64,000 nt of DNA from Hermatobates lingyangjiaoensis. Its lineage: Eukaryota; Arthropoda; Insecta; Hemiptera; Hermatobatidae. The notes below the pieces were generated by a model that was not told the DNA's origin, made no database searches, and saw only the letters and a program-made list of their open reading frames with translations. A program made the translations under genes and the position numbers. Every line of letters begins with the position of its first letter. The first letter of the stretch is position 1. Shown in pieces: positions 35,470 through 46,233 of the stretch. The DNA is taken from contig JAPFBL010000527.1 in NCBI GenBank assembly GCA_026182355.1, positions 425,557 through 489,556 on the forward strand, given 5' to 3'.

Positions 35470-36060
35470 TTATATTACCAGAAGTTTTACAAGAGTCTTT
35501 AATGATTTACCAGTTTGACCAATATAAATTGTATGGCAATTTTTGCACGGAATTTTATAAATACCACCGGACTCTAATTCGCTGGGAGAGTTTTTTATTA
35601 ACATATTGCCCACGTTATTACGATTAGAAAACACTATATTAAAATCAAGTTGTTTGGCTAATCTTGGAAGGGGTTGCAGTGACTCATGATATGGCAACAC
35701 TATAGAATTTGACAATGAACGGGGCTCTGTTGAAGTATTGGAGAAAGTTTTTTTTAGCACTCTTCAAAGCTAAATCTATATAAGAGGAGGGGTATTTCAT
35801 TGAAAGGGCAATTAACCTAATGTTATTAATCTCTTCATTAAGAAATTCAGGAGAGCACACTCTTAACGCCCTCAAAAACATATTTCTAAAAACAGAAATT
35901 TTAATATTTCCTGGATGGAAAGAATAAAGGTGAACATATGCAAGTACATTCCTAGGTGTTCTATATACACTAAAGCGTAACTCTTTAGGTTACCTATGGA
36001 TCAGGACATCTAAAAAGGGCAAATTACCACTTACTTCTTCACTTCTTCTTTCATTGTGAA
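35470..36060 (-). mobile_element. Second Penelope-like fragment (RT end and GIY-YIG start)
   Basis: Read leftward: a worn NLPFLDVLIHR-like RT end, MFLRALRVCSPEFLNEEINN, PSSYIDLALKSAKK, a frame break in a T/A run near 35755, then PRLAKQLDFNIVF and the nuclease start GGIYKIPCKNCHTIYIGQTG. It breaks off at 35470 in AT-rich DNA before the nuclease ends. Its nuclease differs from the neighbour's, so this is a different PLE family and not the missing 5' part of that element. Confidence 0.8.
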
Positions 36061-36560
36061 CTGGATTGTTAGCTCTAATGAATTTAATTTTATTAGTTAT
36101 TTATTTATAGAAAATTCATTAGTTTATTTTATTTGGTTTATTATTTCATCATATCGATGGGAGAGGAATAAATTTATTACCTATGAAAAATCGATGTTGT
36201 TATGGAATATTATTAATTATTTATTAATATTTATATTAATAAATTAATTATTATTAATTAATAATTATTATTTAATAATATTATTGAAATTTAATTGAAT
36301 CTTTTCTAATTAAATTTAATAGATCAAATATTATAAACATTAGTAACGGCCTCTTCAACTTGATACTTTCATTACGAGGGCAATAGCCTCTTCAAAAAGG
36401 GTTTACAGCTAGCGGATAGTTTTTTACTCTTTCTTACTGTACTCCTATGTTTCCCCAAACATCCCTTTCTGGACATTAGTCCTTTCCTGCGCTTTCACCC
36501 TTTTAAAATACCACTTTTCCCTCCCACTCTTCTCAACCCCTCACCAGAAGCTTCTGCATC
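36061..36560. other. AT-rich spacer
   Basis: Very AT-rich with a 63-codon frame of no known motif, then a T/C-rich block at 36420-36560. No feature supported. Confidence 0.3.
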
Positions 36561-36564
36561 TAGT

Positions 36565-36705
36565 GTGTCAGTTGGGTTTTTGACTCTGACGAATACCGCT
36601 TGTTACGGTTGAAAGATCTTAGTCTTGTTTTCCCATTTTCTTATTGTGGTTTGATCATTGATTGTTATTTAACGTGTTTATGTGAGATCTTTTTATATAT
36701 AAATT
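36565..36705 (+). mobile_element. Single AAGATCTT-family hammerhead arm
   Basis: The + core at 36586-36614 has CTGACGA, a hairpin with one mismatch (AATACCG), GAAA, AAGATCTT. It sits about 55 bp upstream of a candidate exon acceptor. Confidence 0.6.
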
Positions 36706-36758
36706 TGTGTGTATTTTATCTTGATGTGATTGGTGAATACATATGTGTTATGTTGTAG

Positions 36759-36824
36759 GTAGGTACTACTCGACAGTGGCGATTCCTTCAAGAATATTGC
36801 CTGCGTACTTCTCCAGACTGCTAG
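36759..36824 (+). CDS. Possible third exon of the long aquaporin transcript
   Basis: Acceptor TGTTGTAG, donor CTAG/GTAATA. It reads GRYYSTVAIPSRILPAYFSR then LL, plus one base. Joined to 56135 that base completes a GAT codon and the frame runs on into the channel. GC content is well above the flanks. No domain is recognisable in this extension. An acceptor four bases further in would also keep the frame. Confidence 0.45.
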   Translation, partial: VGTTRQWRFLQEYCLRTSPDC

Positions 36825-36984
36825 GTAATAATTAATAATTGAGTGACTTTCTAGTGTCTCACCCACTAGTGAGACTAATTACAATTGTTTGTAAAAAAAA
36901 TGCATCAGTTGTATATAGATTGTATACAGTACAAGTACATCAAATTGTATTTTACTATATATATTTGTATTAGTTTTAAACAAA

Positions 36985-37120
36985 TAATAATATTTTGGAG
37001 ATAGGGGGACGCTAAGAAAGTTGTAGACTGCAACGTGCCTTGTCTCCCACTCTCTTTTCTCCTGAAAACGGATTGCCCGAAGATTTAAGTTTGTGTGTTA
37101 CTTTCCTTTCTGTATATGTA
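36985..37120 (+). mobile_element. Worn GACGGC-family repeat
   Basis: Related to 62590-62740. The core is spoiled (CTGAAAA, then CGAAGA). Weak frames on both strands are not genes. Confidence 0.45.
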
Positions 37121-37284
37121 TTTTTCTGTGAATTTAGTTTTTGGAATGATTTCGTTACAATATATATATGCACTGTATATAATCTAAAAATGTATTGTAC
37201 TGTATATAAATCTGTCAGTATATTTTTGTTTGACATCTCCATTTACTATAATACATGTTTGTATATACTTGTTCACTGTTAAAA

Positions 37285-37525
37285 ATATTTCACATAAACA
37301 CGTGAAATAACAATCAATGATCAATCCACAATAAGAAATGGGAAAAAAAGACTAAGATATTTCAACAGTAACAAGCGGTCTTCGTCAAAGTCAAAAACCC
37401 AACTGATGGGTTTTTGACTCTGGGCAGTTGGGTTTTTGACTCTGACGAAGACCGCTTGTTACGGTTGAAAGATCTTATTCACGTTTTTCCATTTTTTATT
37501 GTGGTTTGATCATTGTTCACTGTAT
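37285..37525. mobile_element. Palindromic AAGATCTT-family element
   Basis: The + core at 37442-37470 is canonical. The - arm at 37360-37388 has an extra-base change in the CTGACGA box. The centre repeats the GTTGGGTTTTTGACTCT segment. Confidence 0.6.
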
Positions 37526-37789
37526 TATGTTTCTCTTTTTACAGATTGCATAAAGTAAACAGTAAATCCATTTATAATCCATTTTTCAGTTTGACATCTC
37601 TTCATTTAATATATATATGTATATATTCTTGTTATTATGTTGTAATATTTTCCATAATTGTAGTCCGTATGTAGTTATTTTTTTTTAAATGTATATTAAG
37701 TATTAAATTCTCCTAAAATAATTTATTATTTTTAAACCACGTTGTTTCCATGGATTTATTGCTGCTATATTGCAATTAGACAAAATTAG

Positions 37790-40176
37790 TGGCCAAGAAG
37801 ATGTGGCAAACCACATGTCATAGAAGCAACTATACTCACTATATGTAGCACTATAGTGAGAAGAAGATGTGGCAAACCACATGTCATAGAAGCAACTATA
37901 CTCACTATATGTAGCACTATAGTGAGAAGAAGATGTGGCAAACCACATGTCATAGAAGCAACTATACTTACTATATGTAGCACTATAGTGAGAAGAAGAT
38001 GTGGCAAACAACATGTCATAGAAGCAACTATACTTACTATATGCAGCACTATAGTGAGAAGAAGATGTGGCAAACAACATGTCATAGAAGCAACTATACT
38101 CACTATATGCAGCACTATAGTGAGAAGAAGATGTGGCAAACCACATGTCATAGAAGCAACTATACTTACTATATGTAGCACTATAGTGAGAAGAAGATGT
38201 GGCAAACAACATGTCATAGAAGCAACTATACTCACTATATGCAGCACTATAGTGAGAAGAAGATGTGGCAAACCACATGTCATAGAAGCAACTATACTCA
38301 CTATATGCAGCACTATAGTGAGAAGAAGATGTGGCAAACAACATGTCATAGAAGCAACTATACTCACTATATGTAGCACTATAGTGAGAAGAAGATGTGG
38401 CAAACCACATATCATAGAAGCAACTATACTCACTATATGCAGCACTATAGTGAGAAGAAGATGTGGCAAACCACATGTCATAGAAGCAACTATACTCACT
38501 ATATGTAGCACTATAGTGAGAAGAAGATGTGGCAAACAACATGTCATAGAAGCAACTATACTCACTATATGCAGCACTATAGTGAGAAGAAGATGTGGCA
38601 AACAACATGTCATTGAAGCAACTATACTCACTATATGCAGCACTATAGTGAGAAGAAGATGTGGCAAACAACATGTCATAGAAGCAACTATACTCACTAT
38701 ATGCAGCACTATAGTGAGAAGAAGATGTGGCAAACCACATGTCATAGAAGCAACTATACTCACTATATGTAGCACTATAGTGAGAAGAAGATGTGGCAAA
38801 CAACATGTCATAGAAGCAACTATACTCACTATATGCAGCACTATAGTGAGAAGAAGATGTGGCAAACAACATGTCATAGAAGCAACTATACTCACTATAT
38901 GCAGCACTATAGTGAGAAGAAGATGTGGCAAACAACATGTCATAGAAGCAACTATACTCACTATATGCAGCACTATAGTGAGAAGAAGATGTGGCAAACC
39001 ACATGTCATAGAAGCAACTATACTTACTATATGTAGCACTATAGTGAGAAGAAGATGTGGCAAACCACATGTCATAGAAGCAACTATACTCACTATATGC
39101 AGCACTATAGTGAGAAGAAGATGTGGCAAACCACATGTCATAGAAGCAACTATACTCACTATATGCAGCACTATAGTGAGAAGAAGATGTGGCAAACCAC
39201 ATGTCATAGAAGCAACTATACTCACTATATGTAGCACTATAGTGAGAAGAAGATGTGGCAAACCACATGTCATAGAAGCAACTATACTCACTATATGCAG
39301 CACTATAGTGAGAAGAAGATGTGGCAAACCACATGTCATAGAAGCAACTATACTCACTATATGCAGCACTATAGTGAGAAGAAGATGTGGCAAACCACAT
39401 GTCATAGAAGCAACTATACTCACTATATGTAGCACTATAGTGAGAAGAAGATGTGGCAAACCACATGTCATAGAAGCAACTATACTTACTATATGCAGCA
39501 CTATAGTGAGAAGAAGATGTGGCAAACCACATGTCATAGAAGCAACTATACTCACTATATGTAGCACTATAGTGAGAAGAAGATGTGGCAAACCACATGT
39601 CATAGAAGCAACTATACTCACTATATGCACCACTATAGTGAGAAGAAGATGTGGCAAACAATATGTCATAGAAGCAACTATACTCACTATATGCACCACT
39701 ATAGTGAGAAGATGTGGCAAACCACATGTCATAGAAGCAACTATACTCACTATATGCAGCACTATAGTGAGAAGAAGATGTGGCAAACCACATGTCATAG
39801 AAGCAACTATACTCACTATATGCAGCACTATAGTGAGAAGAAGATGTGGCAAACCACATGTCATAGAAGCAACTATACTCACTATATGCAGCACTATAGT
39901 GAGAAGAAGATGTGGCAAACCACATGTCATAGAAGCAACTATACTCACTATATGTAGCACTATAGTGAGAAGAAGATGTGGCAAACCACATGTCATAGAA
40001 GCAACTATACTCACTATATGTAGCACTATAGTGAGAAGAAGATGTGGCAAACCACATGTCATAGAAGCAACTATACTCACTATATGTAGCACTATAGTGA
40101 GAAGAAGATGTGGCAAACCACATGTCATAGAAGCAACTATACGCACTATATGTAGCACTATAGTGAGAAGAAGATG
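37790..40176. repeat. 66-bp satellite array, about 36 copies
   Basis: Head-to-tail 66-bp units, nearly identical, with a few alternating variants (GTAGCAC/GCAGCAC, AAACCAC/AAACAAC, CTCAC/TTAC). One unit (near 39712) lacks exactly 3 bp. Each unit can form two hairpins: ATGTGG/CCACAT with a CAAA loop, and CTCACTATA/TATAGTGAG. Because 66 is a multiple of three and the unit lacks stops, frames of about 800 codons stay open on both strands. They all encode the same 22-residue repeat and have no flanking gene structure. Confidence 0.95.
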
Positions 40177-40563
40177 TCTTCATATCAAGAATTCGCATAA
40201 TTCCAAGAGATATCCTCTTCCAATTCAAAAGAGTGAAATTCCCAATCCACTTAAGTTTTGCTAGTATAGCAAAACTATAAAGTTATGTCCATAAATAAGT
40301 CACAAGGACAATCATTGGAAGTAGCAGGACTTTACTTGCAAGTATCTTGCTTTTCACATAAACAACTTTATGTTGCTTGCTCTAAGAGTTAGCAGTTGTA
40401 AAAATCTGTTTTGCCTTCGCCCCACAAGGGAAAACAAAAAATATTGTCTACGAAAAAATACTTTTTGTCTTTATAATAGTTTAGTATCTTATGATTGAAA
40501 AATAAACATGTATTATTTATTTCTAACGTAATGCATTCAGTTATTTACTCATTGTAGGGTAAA
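40177..40563. other. Spacer, no feature recognised
   Basis: Non-repeated sequence between the satellite and the hammerhead array. No ORF or element end is seen. Confidence 0.35.
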
Positions 40564-40617
40564 AAGCTATAATGAAATGGTCTCCATATATAATAATTTA
40601 ATGGTGTAAACAACGCG

Positions 40618-40644
40618 TTTCGAACACGTTGTGTTGTTCCTCAG
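40618..40644 (-). ncRNA. Hammerhead core, monomer 1
   Basis: CTGAGGA, stem AACAC/GTGTT, GAAA, AACGCGTT palindrome. Confidence 0.65.
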
Positions 40645-40735
40645 GCATTAACTAAGGGTGAGTGTCTGTAGTACAACTATAAAAAGCTAATGAAGTTGTC
40701 TCCATATATAAACATTTAATGGTATAAACAAAGCG

Positions 40736-40762
40736 TTTCGAACACGCAGTGTTCTTCCTCAG
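40736..40762 (-). ncRNA. Hammerhead core, monomer 2
   Basis: CTGAGGA, perfect stem GAACAC/GTGTTC, GAAA. The palindrome is changed to ACGCTT. Confidence 0.65.
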
Positions 40763-40853
40763 GGATTAACTAAGTGTGAGTGTCTGTAGTACAACTGTAA
40801 AAAGCTAATGAAATGGTCTCCATATATAAAAATTTAATGGTATAAACAACGTG

Positions 40854-40880
40854 TTTCGAACGCGCACTGTTCTTCCTCAG
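40854..40880 (-). ncRNA. Hammerhead core, monomer 3
   Basis: CTGAGGA, stem GAAC/GTTC with an inner mismatch, GAAA. The palindrome is changed to ACACGTT. Confidence 0.6.
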
Positions 40881-41000
40881 GCATTAACTAAGGGTGAGTG
40901 TCTGTGGTACAACTCACCAGTGAAACGCGTTGTTTTTACCATTAAATTTTTATATGTGGAGATCATTTCATTAGCATTTTTACCCTACAATGTATTATTT

Positions 41001-41389
41001 TTCTGAATTATGGTAAATGGTTATTTTAAAAAAACAACATATTCAGAAGTTTTCTTTCTTATTCCCGAGTTACATGGGTATTCTGCTAGTAAATAATAAA
41101 TTTGCTAGCTGTCAACCATGTAGAGAGAACCATTGCCTCGTCAGATCAGTGGTTACTAGTGACTCAGCCTTTTGTTCATACGACATACTTTTAATCATTT
41201 AAAAACTTGCCAGCACACTAACAATTAGATAAATTAAAAAAAACAATTAACTGTTATGCCTAACATCTTAATATCTTAAGTAGCAAACAATAATAATTAT
41301 CCGTGGAATATAAAGTAAAATAACATTACAAAGTAAATAAAATATTTATTTAATCATAAATAAACAAACTACTTTTAATGCGAAATTTC
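41001..41389. other. Spacer, no feature recognised
   Basis: AT-rich with a 61-codon frame lacking motifs. Confidence 0.3.
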
Positions 41390-42190
41390 AGGCGATATTT
41401 TTTTGGCTTTATTTATATTTGGGTGTAAAAACGATAATGGTACTGTCGTTTCTATGGTATGGCTTCTATCCTCCTCAGAAGCTTTTAGATTGAATAATAA
41501 GAAAATTTTTACATTTAAAAAAAAAAAATTCTCATTCGTTTTAAAAATCTCAGTTTTTTTTTTTCAGTTATTTACTTTATAGCCTCAAAGATAATGCCAA
41601 AATTTTAAGATTCTAGAATTTGATCTAGAATCTAAATTTCGTTTTGCTTTCTATATTTCTTCTCATGGCATCAAAGTGCATTCTGCAATAGTCTCCTCCG
41701 TTATTTTACTGTAAAATTTGGTAGCACACTTCAAGAATCACACGGCACATTGGTTGAGTATCACTAGTTTGAGAATCACACGGCCCATTGGTGGAGTATC
41801 GCTGATTAATAGGAACACTGATGAAGACAATGAGTTTCATCTACAAGTTTTCACAGATAACAAATGGTTTGTTACTTTTTTTTTGTTCTCCTTTGTTTTG
41901 GTTGGAAGACCTAATTTATTTTTTTTGATTTCTGACTGTAGTATATCTATAAAATATGAAAATCATGTATGATTCTTTAGTTCTATAGAAGAGCTACTAT
42001 ATTATTAACATTATCCAGTTTTTTTTTTTGACTATTCTAGTCTAATAATTAATATTTATGCTTTTTAAAAATTTCAATTTTCATTTTATAAAAGTTTTAA
42101 ATTATACTGAGAAGCCGGCTTTGAATTTCATTTTAGAATGTAAAACTGACTAATTACTGATATATTTTTTTCTTAATGTATATTTACAGT

Positions 42191-42519
42191 AAACTTATAA
42201 CAGTTCATTAACTGTGCAATCTGTTATAGTGTGGTATTTACTCATGTTAGGAAAAGTATTAAGTCTCTACACAAAAAAGGTTTTTTGCTAAAAACTAAAC
42301 AACGCGTTTCAAACACTTGATGTTCTTCTTCAGGTTATATCTGCTCTGCTGGGGTGGTTGTTCCGGAGGTGAGAGAAGCAACCCAGTCCTTGCTTGGTCT
42401 CACCTCCCCAGCAGAGCAGATATAACCTGAAGAAGAACATCAAGTGTTTGAAACGCGTTGTTTAGTTTTTAATAAAAAAACTTTTTTGTGGAGACTTCAT
42501 CCTAACAAACTTATAACAG
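42191..42519. mobile_element. Hammerhead palindrome with 13-bp target-site duplication
   Basis: AAACTTATAACAG is found at 42191-42203 and again at 42507-42519. The related uninserted copy near 29355 has the site only once. Inside are tail-to-tail arms with two canonical cores, 42307-42333 (-) and 42427-42453 (+), each followed by AACGCGTT. The left arm also carries about 40 bp of the family's longer tail (ACTGTGCAATCTG). Confidence 0.8.
42427..42453 (+). ncRNA. Hammerhead core, AACGCGTT family
   Basis: CTGAAGA, stem GAACAT/GTGTTT with wobbles, GAAA, AACGCGTT. Confidence 0.65.
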
Positions 42520-42900
42520 ATTACAGCGCGCAGGAAAGAGCTAACGCTAGCTCAGTGTAAATTAGATTTTTATAATTTTTGACTGAGAAAAAGAAATTTG
42601 ATTCTATAAAAAAAAAACACGATTATGTCATAAAATTCCGAGTGTAATAATTTTATAAAAGACCAAAAATGTTAAACATAAAAAAAAATTGAAAACATTC
42701 TTTCAAAAACACTAAATGAAGTCATCCTACATCCCAATTCAAAATTTATCTTAAAACATTTTTTCTTACATGTTCATGACATTTTTAGACAAAATAGGAA
42801 TATTTTCAAGTTTTAAAAAGGGAGACTGTCTGAAATCTTCAGTAAAGAAGGAGATCAGATAAACTATGTAAGAGATCCATTGGCAGCTGGATAAAGAATA

Positions 42901-43252
42901 AAAATATATTTTCTCAATAAAATGTATTGAGAAATACATTACTTACTAAATATATTACATTACTAAATAAATAATTAATAATAAAATTATTAAGTTTAAT
43001 TATTTAAATATTAAATAATAGCTAATAATTTAAATTATTAAATAATAATTAATTATTAGTAAATATTAGTTATACCTACTTTTCAAAATTTACCTTAGTA
43101 ATTTCTGGCCTTAAACAAGGTGATCTTGTATTTTTTTTTCTTATTCTGTATTCTTACATTTAAATATTTTTACCTAATTTATGTTGTATTAAAAAAATTT
43201 GTCTACCTTTGTTAAAATTATTTATTATTCTACTTTTTTACTTTACTATAAG
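42901..43252. other. AT-rich spacer
   Basis: Mostly A/T runs. No feature recognised. Confidence 0.3.
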
Positions 43253-43562
43253 TAAAGTATAATGAATCATTAGTTGTGCAATCCGTAATTGTGTGGTATT
43301 TATTTACTCATTCTGAGGTAAAATGGATAAACAAACAAAAGTCTCCACACAAATGAAGTTTTATTCAACAACAACTACAACGCGTTTCTAACGAGAAAAC
43401 AACTCGTTGTTTTCACTGGACCAACCCTTCGGCACCACATCCTCTGGTGTCTTCCTGATGATGAATGCAAAGTGTTCGAAACGCGTTGTTGTTCAATAAA
43501 ACTTCATTTGTGTGGAGACTTTTGTTTGTTTATCCATTTTATATCAGAATAAAGTATAATGA
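43253..43562. mobile_element. Hammerhead palindrome with 13-bp target-site duplication
   Basis: TAAAGTATAATGA occurs at 43253-43265 and 43550-43562. The right arm has a canonical + core at 43455-43481. The left arm keeps AACGCGTTTC but its core has been replaced. The outer arms (GTCTCCACACAAATGAAG) match those at 44937 and 63222. Confidence 0.8.
43455..43481 (+). ncRNA. Hammerhead core, AACGCGTT family
   Basis: CTGATGA, stem II GAATGC/GTGTTC (six pairs with wobbles), GAAA, AACGCGTT. Confidence 0.7.
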
Positions 43563-44680
43563 TCATGAAAAAACTCGATCTCGAGATTTTGAGAGATGAT
43601 ATTCATGTTTTGAGAGGTCCTAGAAGTCGCTTTATGACGTTTTTTCCATAATATCTGTGGTGTGTGCATATCAACTTCTTGTGTCCAGAATCTTTGACGG
43701 ATCAAATTAATATTTTGCACAAATATGGACCTTATAGGGTAGGTGTGCTTTATTTTTTAGGAAGAATTATGCATGATCGATGTCATTTTATTTTTCAAAA
43801 TGTGTTTTCAGATATTTTTTCCCCTTAACTACTAAGCTTAAAGTCTTTTAATTTTGACATTGTCATGGAAGCAACAACAGCAATTATTGAAAAAGTCTTC
43901 AGATTTGCAAAACTGTAAAAAATTTTTATTTTTAATAAAATATAAATATTTTGACTTATGATTCAATCTCAAAGCTCGTAAGGAGACTACAAGCCACACC
44001 ATTTGACGGATCAAAATGAAATTATACCTAAAAAGAAGTCATTATATGGGAAATGAGATGAGGTAATCATTTTTAATATTTTATTAACTAAAGAGGCGTT
44101 ATGGTATATTTTGTTTTTCAGAAATTTTTTTTTTTATTGTTCTTATTAAATAACAATGAAATTCTGCCAAAAAATTAGAAATGCATTAAAAAAACAATCG
44201 TTAAATTCCAATTAAGGCAAAGAGTAAACAGGCAATAAAAACTGTATATTCAAATTTACCAAAGAATTTGACGCTGAATACCTCATTGTATCTGTATTCA
44301 GTATTTGAACATTATGTTTGCTTTGTTTACACAGATATGATACAAATAAGCACTTTTAAAAATGAAAGACGAGGGAATGTCTCGGTTTTGTTTTTTTACT
44401 TCAACTATGAATTTGATATGATGACTAGGCTATGCTAAAATATTTTTATGGAAATCATATAGTTTTAAAATTATAAGCTGTCAGCCTTGGGCTGCTTAAT
44501 ACATTTTTTTTTCAGTAAAGTTGACAAAAATTACTGTAAAGTAATTTTTTACTGTTTATTTTTCAGTAAAGTCATAAAAAGGTATTTATGACTTTTAATA
44601 TTTGATGATGATTCACTTGGTATTTATAAAAAGCCATTTTGGTTGATAGGTAACTTGAAATACGAAAATGGTATATGCAT
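43563..44680. mobile_element. Copy of the Helitron-like family
   Basis: Colinear with about 28070-29050 in the same orientation (shared AACTCGATCTCGAGATTTTG, GAGGTCC-AGAAGTCG, GAAGAATTATGCATGA). Its CTAG end is missing, probably removed by the insertion at 43253. Confidence 0.55.
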
Positions 44681-44689
44681 GAATATCTA

Positions 44690-44880
44690 GTTCATACAAA
44701 TCTGAGTCGGAGGTTCAGAATCCCCGACTTAACAGCTCTGAGTCCTTGAAATAAATAACAAGAAATTTTGAAAAAGGTAAATTTATTATGTAATGGGATA
44801 TTATTATCAACCGTCATACCTCGTCTATCGCTGCTGAAGTCGCCCGACCGGTTTCGCAATGGCTGCATCATCAATGGGAC
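44690..44880 (-). mobile_element. Worn hammerhead repeat, ACCGGT family
   Basis: The minus strand at 44852-44874 reads TTGATGA, a GCAGCCATTGC hairpin, GAAA, then ACCGGT. The first base of the box is lost. A poorer relative is at 5870-5960. Confidence 0.4.
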
Positions 44881-44924
44881 TAATGTAACCTTCCAAAATC
44901 ACGGATGTAAATACCTATTGTAAC

Positions 44925-45199
44925 TTAATGGTGCCATTCTGAGGTAAAATGGATAAACCAACAAAAGTCTCCACACAAATGAAGTTTTATTCAATGCGTT
45001 TCGAACACTTTGTGTTCATCATCAGGAAGATACCAAGGATGTGGTACTGACGGGTTGTTTCAGTGAACACAACTGAATAAAATAAATAATTGAATAAAAC
45101 TTCATTTGGTGGAGACTTTTGTTGGTTTATCCATTTTACCTCAGAATGAGTAAATACCACACAATTACGGATTGCACAACTAATGATTTAATGGTGCCA
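44925..45199. mobile_element. Hammerhead palindrome with 12-bp target-site duplication
   Basis: TTAATGGTGCCA occurs at 44925-44936 and 45188-45199. The left arm has a canonical - core at 44999-45025 (CTGATGA, GAACAC/GTGTTC, GAAA, then an AACGCATT-like palindrome). The right arm lost its core. The right end has the long family tail (ACCTCAGAATGAGTAAATAC). Confidence 0.8.
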
Positions 45200-45599
45200 A
45201 TATAATGATATGACAGTTGATAATAATATCTTATTTACTAACCTCTGTGGCACTAACAATATGCATGTATTATGTAATGATCTAATGCAGGAGTTCTCAA
45301 TATTTGCTTGGCTTGTGGATCCCCTGTAAGCTCTTATACCATCTGAAGACCCCCCACCCCACCCACAACGGATAGATACATAAAAAACATAATAATGGGC
45401 GTGTATACTTTCAAAAAAAAGATTTGTTTTTAGGTAATGAAAAGTGTAACAATGAAATAATTTCATTACATTTACAAATGTAATGGGATGTTGAAATACA
45501 AATTTTTTTGTATAAAAGAATAACAAAATAATCCTCTATTAACAATTTTAATAATTGCTTCAACAATTCCTTATATAAATTTAAATTTGTTTCTTTAAA

Positions 45600-45890
45600 A
45601 TTTTGAACAAAATTACACCTGAGGATGACTACTATACAGTCGAAAGCTTGTGTAAGTAAATATATATTGGTTGCTAATTCGTTTAACTTGCCATGATATG
45701 TTAACCAAACTGGTAAAGTTGAAATGTCTCTGGCAAAATTAATTTGGGATTTACCTCAAAATGAAAGAAAAATAATCAGAAAATTAGAGACAGTCAGTAA
45801 AAAAGTCGTAAATACAGAGGCTGCTGCATATTTCAATTCAACTTGTTTAAAAGATTTGCTGCCTACCTATACAAATATTAACATTTTATA
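45600..45890 (+). mobile_element. PLE-like 5' piece: hammerhead then ORF start
   Basis: A hammerhead at 45619-45645 is followed by a frame with KVEMSLAKLIWDLPQNERK and NTEAAAYFNSTCLKDLLP, which resembles the N-terminal part of Penelope-like ORFs as I recall them. The order (ribozyme, then ORF) fits a 5' terminal repeat. In-frame stops are present. Confidence 0.45.
45619..45645 (+). ncRNA. Hammerhead ribozyme core with strong stem I
   Basis: CTGAGGA, stem II GACT/AGTC, GAAA, palindrome AAGCTT. TTACAC before the core pairs perfectly with GTGTAA after the cleavage site. This is the best-formed stem I in the window. Confidence 0.75.
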
Positions 45891-46233
45891 AATTGTGCTG
45901 AAATAAATTGTAAAAGAATCAGTTTTGAATATAACAAAAAAAAAATAGAACTTTTTAAACATTGGAACATTATTGCAAACTGACGAGAATATTGGGCCTT
46001 GTTTGAATATTCTAACGGTCAGTTTTTTATGCTTTGATATATTTATAGTTATGCTATCCTGATATAAGCATATAAACTTTACATGGAGCGCTAACCGCGT
46101 GCCATGGACCTTTAAAATACTAGTTATCCTCAAGGATTACCCCTAGTAATCCTCTATAGACCCCTGGGACCACTTTGTGAACCACTGATCTAAGTAAGAT
46201 TTTCTAAAATGTAAAATTGTTGAATTCTGGGTA

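Larger units (their letters stand above)
40564..40990 (-). mobile_element. Retrozyme-like tandem array: three 118-bp hammerhead monomers plus an inverted half
   Basis: Three units begin at about 40564, 40682 and 40800, each with the same order of blocks (GGTCTCCATATATAA, AACGCGTTTCGAA, CTCAGG, GTGAGTGTCTGT). The hammerhead cores are exactly 118 bp apart. A fourth, inverted part-unit follows (40915-40990). Tandem hammerhead monomers without a coding region are the layout of animal retrozymes. Confidence 0.75.
41390..42900. mobile_element. Rearranged copy of the Helitron-like family
   Basis: 41390-41640 matches the 18005 fragment orientation, and 41950-42880 matches 29140-29740 in the other orientation. 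The family copy is therefore composite. It is interrupted by a hammerhead palindrome at 42204-42506. Confidence 0.55.
45288..46187. mobile_element. hAT-type DNA transposon remnant, 900 bp
   Basis: Imperfect terminal repeats (CAGGAGTTCTCAA on the left, TTGTGAACCACTG on the right) are bounded by near-matching 8-bp repeats (ATCTAATG/ATCTAAGT). No transposase frame is seen. A hammerhead/PLE piece (45600-45890) lies inside it. Confidence 0.6.

Noticed and set aside
37790..40176. CRISPR-like array
   Set aside because: There are no unique spacers between repeats, the whole 66-bp unit repeats, and the genome is eukaryotic.
37703..40264. Open frames of 841, 790 and 802 codons
   Set aside because: They are the 66-bp satellite read in three frames on two strands. 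There is no flanking exon structure, and the protein is one 22-residue unit repeated.
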